From: Pseudomonas paralcaligenes
Lineage (GTDB): Bacteria > Pseudomonadota > Gammaproteobacteria > Pseudomonadales > Pseudomonadaceae
Length of the DNA: 64,000 bases
Direction of reading: 5' to 3'
Assembly (NCBI RefSeq): GCF_019655855.1
Contig: NZ_BPFX01000029.1
Location: forward strand, 1 to 64,000
The position numbers were made by a program, and so were the translations under genes. Within the stretch, counting starts at the first letter, position 1, and the number at the start of each line of letters is the position of its first letter. Positions 58,598 through 64,000 of the stretch are shown here, piece by piece. The notes below the pieces were generated by a model, which worked only from the letters and a program-made list of their open reading frames with translations, made no database searches and was not told where the DNA came from.

Positions 58598-59074
58598 CTA
58601 TGCCCGGCGCGCCTTGAAGAAGGCGCTGAGCATCTCGCTGCACTCCTCGGCCAGCAGGCCGCCCTCGATCAGCACCCGGTGGTTGAGGAAGGTCTGCTCG
58701 AAGAACTGCCCGCGGCTCACCGCCACCCCGGCCTTGGGCTCGGTGGTGCCGTAGACCACCCGGGCGATGCGCGAGTGCACGATCAGCCCGGCGCACATGC
58801 TGCACGGCTCCAGGGTCACGTACAGGGTGCTGCCGGGCAGGCGGTAGTTCTGCGCGGCCTGGGCGGCCATGCGGATCGCCACCATCTCGGCATGGGCGCT
58901 GGGGTCATGGGTGCCGATCGGGCAGTTGTAGCCGCGCCCCAGCACCTCGCCGTCCTGCACCAGCACCGCGCCCACCGGCACCTCGCCGAGCGCGGCGCCC
59001 TGGCGGGCCAGTTCCAGGGCCTCGCGCATGAAGCGCTCGTCCTGGCTGCGGTCGATGATTCGCGGCTGGCGCAT
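58598..59074 (-). CDS. tadA: tRNA-specific adenosine deaminase TadA
   Basis: 158 aa. It deaminates A34 to inosine in tRNA-Arg(ACG). Zinc/catalytic residues are HAE in PSAHAEMVAIRM and PCxxC in LEPCSMCAG. DERFMREALELARQGAALGEVPVGAVLV is the conserved N-terminal half. The ATG at 59074 shares its A with the TGA of the multicopper oxidase gene (1-nt overlap), so the two are coupled. Confidence 0.96.
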   Translation of the reverse strand: MRQPRIIDRSQDERFMREALELARQGAALGEVPVGAVLVQDGEVLGRGYNCPIGTHDPSAHAEMVAIRMAAQAAQNYRLPGSTLYVTLEPCSMCAGLIVHSRIARVVYGTTEPKAGVAVSRGQFFEQTFLNHRVLIEGGLLAEECSEMLSAFFKARRA

Positions 59075-60444
59075 CACACCACCTCGATGGCGGCCATCAG
59101 GCCGGTCTCCATGTGGTCGATCACATGGCAATGGAACATCCACACCCCCGGATTATCGGCGACGAAGGCGATGCGCGCCGTCTCGTTCTTGCCCAGCAGG
59201 TAGGTGTCGGTGAAGTACGGCACGATGTCGCGGCGGTCCGAGTCCAGCACCTTGAAGGCCATGCCGTGCAGGTGGATCGGGTGCTGGTACTGGGCCATGT
59301 TGCGCAGCACGAAGATGTAGTGCCCGTCCTTCTTCAGGCTGGCAATAGGCCGGTCGGCGCAGGTCTTGTCGTTGATGTCCCAGGCCTGGCCGTTGATCTG
59401 CCAGTACTTGTAGCTGCCTCCCTTGCTCACATCGCCGGACAGCGCCGCCGCCCACTCGAAGTTGAAGCGCAGGGTCTCGGCGCGGGCCAGGTCGGGCTCC
59501 GGCAGCGGGTTGGCCGGCAGCGCCGGCGGCCAGTCGCCGGCAGCGTCGGTGCTGGCCACGCCCTTGATCGTCGTCAGGCGCAGCGGACCGTTGCGCAACG
59601 GCAGTTCCTGCCCCACCGCCGGCACCTTCAGCGCCAGGTCGATGCGCATGCCCGGGCCCAGCCAGTATTCCTTGCCCAGCGGGCGCGGCGCGACCGGATT
59701 GCCGTCCAGGGCATAGATGCGCGCCTCGCCGGCCGGCAGGTTGAGGCGGTAGGTGATGGTGTTGTCGACGTTGATCAGGCGCAGGCGCACCACCTGCCCG
59801 GCCGGCAGCTCCAGGGTCGGCAACGGCTGGCCGTTGATGGTCGACAGGCGCCCGCGGGTGCCTTCGCGGGCGGCCAGGCGCGGCACCAGGAAGTCGGTGA
59901 AGGCGCCCTGCTCGTCGACGTGCCAGGTCTTCAGGCACAGGGTGCGCTCGTGGCGGAAGCCGGTCGGCTCGCGCTCCTCGACGATCAGCGGGCCGACCAG
60001 GCCGCGGCCGAGCTGCTCGGTGCTGGCAGTGTGCGGGTGGTACCAGTAGCTGCCGGCGTCCGGGCAGAGGAAGTCGTAGTCGAAGTACTCGCCGGGCTTG
60101 ACCGGCAGTTGCGACACGTAGGGCACGCCGTCCATCTCCAGCGGCAGGCGGATGCCGTGCCAGTGGATGGTGGTGTCGACGTCCAGCTGGTTGATGAAGC
60201 GCACGCGCAGGCGCTCGCCCTGGCGGCAGCGCAGCTCCAGGCCGGGCGCCTGGCCGCCGTAGGCCCAGGCCGGCGTCTTGTGGCCGGGCACCAGTTCCAC
60301 GTCAAGCGGCGCGGCGATCAGTTCGTAGTCGTGGGTCGCGACGTTCTCCGGGCGGCCCAGCCAGTAGCGCACGCCACCGGCGCCGAGGCCGACCACGCCG
60401 AGGCCGGCCAGGCCGGCGAGTACTTGTCTGCGGGTGAAGCTCAT
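59074..60444 (-). CDS. Multicopper oxidase (putative ferroxidase/metallo-oxidoreductase)
   Basis: 456 aa. The N-terminus SFTRRQVLAGLAGLGVVGLGAGG resembles a Tat signal (RR then hydrophobic). Three cupredoxin domains carry the copper motifs: HWHGIRL and YWYHPHTAS (N-terminal), HPIHLHGMAF, and HCHVIDHMETGL with the type-1 Cys. Such enzymes oxidise metals or phenols in the periplasm. A Met-rich loop typical of CueO is not prominent. Coupled to tadA. Confidence 0.9.
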   Translation of the reverse strand: MSFTRRQVLAGLAGLGVVGLGAGGVRYWLGRPENVATHDYELIAAPLDVELVPGHKTPAWAYGGQAPGLELRCRQGERLRVRFINQLDVDTTIHWHGIRLPLEMDGVPYVSQLPVKPGEYFDYDFLCPDAGSYWYHPHTASTEQLGRGLVGPLIVEEREPTGFRHERTLCLKTWHVDEQGAFTDFLVPRLAAREGTRGRLSTINGQPLPTLELPAGQVVRLRLINVDNTITYRLNLPAGEARIYALDGNPVAPRPLGKEYWLGPGMRIDLALKVPAVGQELPLRNGPLRLTTIKGVASTDAAGDWPPALPANPLPEPDLARAETLRFNFEWAAALSGDVSKGGSYKYWQINGQAWDINDKTCADRPIASLKKDGHYIFVLRNMAQYQHPIHLHGMAFKVLDSDRRDIVPYFTDTYLLGKNETARIAFVADNPGVWMFHCHVIDHMETGLMAAIEVV

Positions 60445-60593
60445 GATTCAGGCTCCTGAAGCGGTAACGGCACGGGCGCTAATCAGGTGTCGGGCGCGCC
60501 TCTGCGGGCACTGCCCCGGCGCGCACGATAGCGCGTCGGGCGGATCGCGGCGGCGGACAATTCGTCGCACCATTTATCAGAGCCTGCTCACGA

Positions 60594-62168
60594 TCAGCTG
60601 CGCCGCGCGTAGGCGCGGGTGGTCAGCAGATACACCGGCACCCCGGACACCAGCACGATCAGCGCCGCGTAGGGCGCCGCCCCGGCGTACTCCAGGTTGC
60701 CGGTGTGCGACCACACGGCGGTGGCCAGGGTATCCAGGCCGGTCGGGCCGAGGATCAGGGTGGCGGTCAGCTCCTTCATGCAGTCGAGGAACACCAGCAC
60801 GAAGCCGGCGCCTATGGCCGGGAAGATGATCGGCAGGGTGACCTTGAGGAAGGTCGCCAGCGGCGTCTGGCCGAGGGTGCGCGAGGCCTCCTCCAGCTGC
60901 GGCGAGGCCTTCTCCAGCGCCACGCGGATAGAGCCCTGGGCCATCGGCATGAACAGCAGCGCGTAGCACACCAGCAGCAACAGGGTGGTCTGGTACAGCG
61001 CAGGCACGTAGCCGAGGGCGAAGAACACCAGCGACAGGGCGATCACCAGCCCCGGCAGGGCGTGCAGCAGGTACGGCAGGCGATCGGCCAGCCAGGCCAT
61101 GCGCCCGTGGTAGCGCACCACCACCAGGCACACCGGCAGCGCCAGCAGGCAGCTCAGCAGCGCGCCGCCGAAGGACAGCGACAGCGACGACCAGAGGGTG
61201 GAGAGGATGTCCGCCACCGGGAAGCTGGCCGAGCTGCCCTCGGCGATCCAGAAGCCGAGCATGGTCAGTGGCGTGCCGCAGCCCACTGCCACCAGCGCCA
61301 GCAGCAGCGCCTGCAACGGCCACCCCCAGGCCCCGAGGCGCACCCGCGCGGCCTGCCGCGCCACGCCCTGGCCGGTGCGCGCGTAGCCGCGCCCACGCAG
61401 GCGGAACTCGCCCCACAGCATGATCAGGCACATGCCCAGCAGCAGCGCCGAGAGCATGGCCGCGTTGGTGTTGGAGAATTCCAGCTCGAACTGCTGGTAG
61501 ATCGCCGTGGTGAAGGTCTGGTAGCGCATGATCGACGGCGCGCCGAACTCCACCAGCATGTGCACCGCCACCAGCAGGCTGGTGGCCATCAGCACCGGGC
61601 GCACCAGCGGCAGGGTCACCTTCCAGAAAATCTGCCGGCGGTTGTAGCCGAGCATGCGCGCCGACTCTTCCAAGGCCGGGTCGAGGCTGCGCAGGGTGGC
61701 AGCCACCGGCAGGTACACCAGCGGATATTTCGACAGCACCATCACCAGCACCGTGCCGCCCAGGCCCTCGAACATCGGGCCGATGGAAATCCAGGTGAAG
61801 CCGGCGACGAAGGACGGAATGGCGAACGGCAGGCACAGCAGCACGTTCCACTGGCGGCGCCAGCGCAGGTCGCTGCGCTCCACCAGCCAGGCCAGCGCCA
61901 TGCCGATGACCGCGCAGCCCACGGTGACCAGCACCATCAGTTTCAGAGTGTTGGCCAGCAGGCCGAACACGAAGGGCCGCCAGAGCAGGTGCCAGGCCTC
62001 GTGCCAGCCGGCCTGGGCGGTGCGCGCCACCACGTAGAACAGTGGCAGCGCGGCCACCAGCAGCAGCGCCAATACCGGCAGCTGCAGCCACAGCGGCGGC
62101 GCCTTGCGACGCCGGCCGCCGATGTGAGCCGGAGCCGGCAGCTCCTGCTCGAGCACATCCACCTGCAT
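60594..62168 (-). CDS. Ferric-iron ABC transporter permease (FbpB/SfuB-like)
   Basis: A 524-aa fused-type permease with about twelve TM segments and two binding-protein-dependent transport modules; EESARMLGYNRRQIFWKVTLPLVRPVL and EEASRTLGQTPLATFLKVTLPIIFPAI are the two EAA loops. It matches the HitB/FbpB family for periplasmic Fe3+. The partner ATPase is not in the window. It starts 1 nt after the binding-protein stop. Confidence 0.92.
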   Translation of the reverse strand: MQVDVLEQELPAPAHIGGRRRKAPPLWLQLPVLALLLVAALPLFYVVARTAQAGWHEAWHLLWRPFVFGLLANTLKLMVLVTVGCAVIGMALAWLVERSDLRWRRQWNVLLCLPFAIPSFVAGFTWISIGPMFEGLGGTVLVMVLSKYPLVYLPVAATLRSLDPALEESARMLGYNRRQIFWKVTLPLVRPVLMATSLLVAVHMLVEFGAPSIMRYQTFTTAIYQQFELEFSNTNAAMLSALLLGMCLIMLWGEFRLRGRGYARTGQGVARQAARVRLGAWGWPLQALLLALVAVGCGTPLTMLGFWIAEGSSASFPVADILSTLWSSLSLSFGGALLSCLLALPVCLVVVRYHGRMAWLADRLPYLLHALPGLVIALSLVFFALGYVPALYQTTLLLLVCYALLFMPMAQGSIRVALEKASPQLEEASRTLGQTPLATFLKVTLPIIFPAIGAGFVLVFLDCMKELTATLILGPTGLDTLATAVWSHTGNLEYAGAAPYAALIVLVSGVPVYLLTTRAYARRS

Positions 62169-62169
62169 G

Positions 62170-63189
62170 TCAGTTCATCCCGGCTTCGCGCTGCAGGTCC
62201 AGGGCATCCTCGGCCAGGCCGATCTCGGCGGCGGTGATGGCCGGCGGCTTGAGCTGGTCGAACGGCCTGAGCAGCGGGTCGGCGGCCACGGCCTTGTTCA
62301 CCGGGTATTCCGGCGACTTGCTCAGCACCACCTTCTGGCCTTCCTCACTGATCATGAAGGCGAGGAACTGCTGGGCCTCCTTCGGGTGCTTGGTGGATTT
62401 CACCACCGCCGCGCCGGAGACGCTGGCCAGGCCACCGGCGTCGCCGTCGGCGAAGTAATGCAGCTTGGACTTCAGCTCGCCCTTCTCGCGCTTGAGCGCC
62501 ATCCAGTAGTAGCTGTTGATCAGCGCCGCGCCGACCTCGCCGTTCTCCACCGCCTTCATGGCGATGACGTTGTTGGTGTAGGTGGAGCCGAACGCCTTGA
62601 GCCCGACCAGCCACTCCTCGGCGGCCTCGCGGCCGTTGAGGCGGATCACCGCGGCGGTCTGGCCGACGAACTCGCCGCTGCTGGGCACGAAGGCGATCTT
62701 GCCGTCCCACTGCGGCTCGGCCACTTCCAGCACGCTCTTCGGCAGCTCGGCCTCGCTGACCAGCTCGGGGTTGTAGGCCAGCACCCGTACGCGGGTGGTG
62801 ATGCCCAGCCAATAGCCGTTGTTGTCGGACAGGCTGGGGTCGATCTGTGCGAGGGTGGCCTCGTCGACCTTGGCCAGCAGGCCCTGGCTCGCCAGCTTGA
62901 CCAGCGGCGGCGCCTCCTCGGTGTAGATGATGTCGGCCGGCGAGCGCTCGCCCTCCTCGGCGATCTGGTTGGCCAGCTGGCCGCCGCCGCCCTTGCGGAT
63001 CAGCACCTTGATGCCGGTCTTCTGCTCGAAGGCCGCCGCCACCGCCTTGCCGGTGGCCTCGTGCTGGCCGTTGTAGAGCGTCAGGGTCACCGGATCGTCG
63101 GCGCGCGCGCCGCTGGCGAACAGCAGGCCGCAGGACAGGACACCGGCGCCGATCACGCGCGCCAGCCCGGTTACTCGATGTGCCGACAT
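62170..63189 (-). CDS. Ferric-iron ABC transporter substrate-binding protein
   Basis: 339 aa. A signal peptide ends near FASGARA, followed by the FbpA/FutA-like fold: LTLYNGQHEATGKAVAAAFEQKTGIKVLIRKGGGGQLANQIAEEGERSPADIIYTEEAPPLVKLA and ALINSYYWMAL with the adjacent tyrosines that bind Fe3+ in this family. ATG 63189 begins the signal. A candidate Fur box and sigma-70-like promoter lie upstream. It forms an operon with the permease. Confidence 0.92.
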   Translation of the reverse strand: MSAHRVTGLARVIGAGVLSCGLLFASGARADDPVTLTLYNGQHEATGKAVAAAFEQKTGIKVLIRKGGGGQLANQIAEEGERSPADIIYTEEAPPLVKLASQGLLAKVDEATLAQIDPSLSDNNGYWLGITTRVRVLAYNPELVSEAELPKSVLEVAEPQWDGKIAFVPSSGEFVGQTAAVIRLNGREAAEEWLVGLKAFGSTYTNNVIAMKAVENGEVGAALINSYYWMALKREKGELKSKLHYFADGDAGGLASVSGAAVVKSTKHPKEAQQFLAFMISEEGQKVVLSKSPEYPVNKAVAADPLLRPFDQLKPPAITAAEIGLAEDALDLQREAGMN

Positions 63190-63226
63190 AAGCCACTTCC
63201 CTCTGAAACAAAAAGTTACCAGCGGG

Positions 63227-63257
63227 ATTATACGGGCCAACTGCATCTGATTCTCAA
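63227..63257 (-). promoter_or_regulatory. Promoter with candidate Fur box for the iron ABC operon
   Basis: On the minus strand, TGAGAATCAGATGCA (63256-63242) matches the 7-1-7 Fur consensus TGATAATNATTATCA at 12 of 15 positions. It overlaps a TTGAGA -35 (63257-63252); TATAAT (63232-63227) is a perfect -10, with a 19-bp spacer. Iron repression is therefore likely for the binding protein-permease operon. Confidence 0.6.
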
Positions 63258-63288
63258 GAAATGGCTGCGACAGATCGCGCAGCCCCGC

Positions 63289-63903
63289 TCAGCGGCTTAG
63301 CGCGAGCTTGAGGCCGAAACCGACCAGGCACAGGCCGGCCAGGCGCTCCAGCGCCTTGCCCAGCTGCGGCCGGGCGCGCATGCGCTCGACCAGGTGATGG
63401 GTCAGCAGGGTCATCGCCAGCCCGTAGAGGAAGGTCAGCGCCGCCACGGTCAGCGCCATCACGGCGAAGGTCAGCAGGCCCTGGTGCCGCGCCGGGTCGA
63501 TGAACAGCGGGAAGAAGGCCATGTAAAAGACGATGGCCTTGGGGTTGAACAGGGTGATCACCGCGGTCTGCCGCAGGTAATGGCCGGTGCTGATGTTCAC
63601 CGCCGGCGCGCTGCCCGGCCTGGCCAGCAGCATGCGCGCGCCGAGCCACACCAGATAGGCCGCGCCCAGCCACTGCACGGCATGGAAGGCGGTCGGATAG
63701 GCCGCCAGCAGCGCGGCGACGCCGGCCACCGCCAACCACATCAGCACCTGGTCGCCGAGGATGATGCCGAGGGTCGAGGCCAGCCCACCGCGCACGCCAC
63801 CCTTGCCGGTGGAGGTGATCAGCGCCAGGTTGCCCGGCCCCGGAATCATCAGCAGCACCACGAAGGCGATGACGAAGGCGCCGTAATCGGTGATCCCGAA
63901 CAT
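63289..63903 (-). CDS. LysE-family amino-acid exporter
   Basis: A 204-aa protein with six TM segments. The RhtB/LysE signature PGPGNLALITSTGKGGVRGGL and LGAAYLVWLGARMLL are clear, as is LFNPKAIVFYMAFFPLFID. It should export an amino acid or related metabolite; the substrate is unknown. AGGAG lies 7 nt before the ATG at 63903. Confidence 0.9.
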   Translation of the reverse strand: MFGITDYGAFVIAFVVLLMIPGPGNLALITSTGKGGVRGGLASTLGIILGDQVLMWLAVAGVAALLAAYPTAFHAVQWLGAAYLVWLGARMLLARPGSAPAVNISTGHYLRQTAVITLFNPKAIVFYMAFFPLFIDPARHQGLLTFAVMALTVAALTFLYGLAMTLLTHHLVERMRARPQLGKALERLAGLCLVGFGLKLALSR

Positions 63904-63942
63904 TGCATGTCTCCTGTTGCGTAGCGGATGGCGAAAGGCGAG

Positions 63943-64000
63943 CTATTCCTCGAAGCGGCTCGTGTCGTCGCGGTCGTGCTCGTAGCGTCTCGCCAGCGCA
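63943..64000 (-). CDS. Partial CDS, C-terminal end only
   Basis: The last 18 codons of an open frame running off the right edge (ALARRYEHDRDDTSRFEE then TAG). The acidic/basic tail and the 39-bp spacing to the LysE gene in the same direction suggest a real gene end, but too little is visible to name it. Confidence 0.35.
   Translation of the reverse strand, partial: ALARRYEHDRDDTSRFEE

Overview
The window is high-GC chromosomal DNA from a Pseudomonas-type gammaproteobacterium. I infer this from close family resemblance (PaAP-type aminopeptidase, RoxSR, OhrR/Ohr, the rpsP-rimM-trmD-rplS cluster). The run thrC-hom-dsbC-xerD-antiporter-rplS-trmD-rimM-rpsP-ffh ... purT ... purL-mltF-tadA also follows the order I remember for P. 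aeruginosa. Short palindromic REP elements typical of the genus sit between genes. I see no rRNA, tRNA, CRISPR array, prophage, transposase gene or origin. Both edges are open; a short partial CDS enters at the right.

Layout. 0-12.7 kb: an RlpA-like lipoprotein and a CMD-family protein; an AEC transporter; the RegBA-type redox pair roxS-roxR; TIGR01777 epimerase-hemH; an FAD oxidoreductase; rlmF; a periplasmic binding protein; a divergent Lrp/yjeH pair; a membrane-anchored TAXI binding protein. 12.7-13.6 kb: gene-free and built entirely of repeats. 13.6-19.8 kb: secreted aminopeptidase, yejK, anchored glutaredoxin, GST-like protein, GIY-YIG, NTF2-like and GlxA-type AraC genes. 20-24.2 kb: the aapJQMP amino-acid ABC operon. 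24.6-30.3 kb: esterase, cNMP-binding/GGDEF protein, M19 dipeptidase, rhlB, RHH protein, DJ-1 protein. 30.3-30.85 kb: a second repeat block. 30.9-46.6 kb: threonine synthesis, dsbC, xerD, antiporter, thioesterase, ribosomal/SRP cluster, ypjD, CBS protein, and the five-gene nudix-gamma carbonic anhydrase-DUF1289-purT-SGNH operon. 46.7-51.5 kb: NUDIX, DUF2789, DUF6929-like, L,D-transpeptidase, ohrR-ohr-esterase. 51.7-64 kb: NIF3-like, CDGSH, purL, mltF, tadA/multicopper oxidase, ferric ABC permease and binding protein with a candidate Fur box, LysE exporter.

Functional themes are translation and RNA (rlmF, rhlB, rpsP/rimM/trmD/rplS, ffh, tadA), amino-acid traffic (yjeH, aapJQMP, LysE, thrC/hom, peptidases), redox and peroxide sensing (roxSR, ohrR/ohr, glutaredoxin, dsbC), purine synthesis (purT, purL) and iron/heme (hemH, ferric ABC transporter).

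The coding content is mostly conserved core. The less ordinary signal is intergenic. (1) Two inverted copies of a ~380 bp multi-hairpin element at 12.7 and 30.4 kb have stems that differ by compensatory base changes. (2) A MITE-like family has 23-bp terminal inverted repeats: two 134-bp copies 36 kb apart and a related 331-bp unit. (3) A palindromic repeat beginning GTAGGGTGCGC sits in gaps between converging genes, supplies the stop codon of two genes and runs through the 3' end of roxS.
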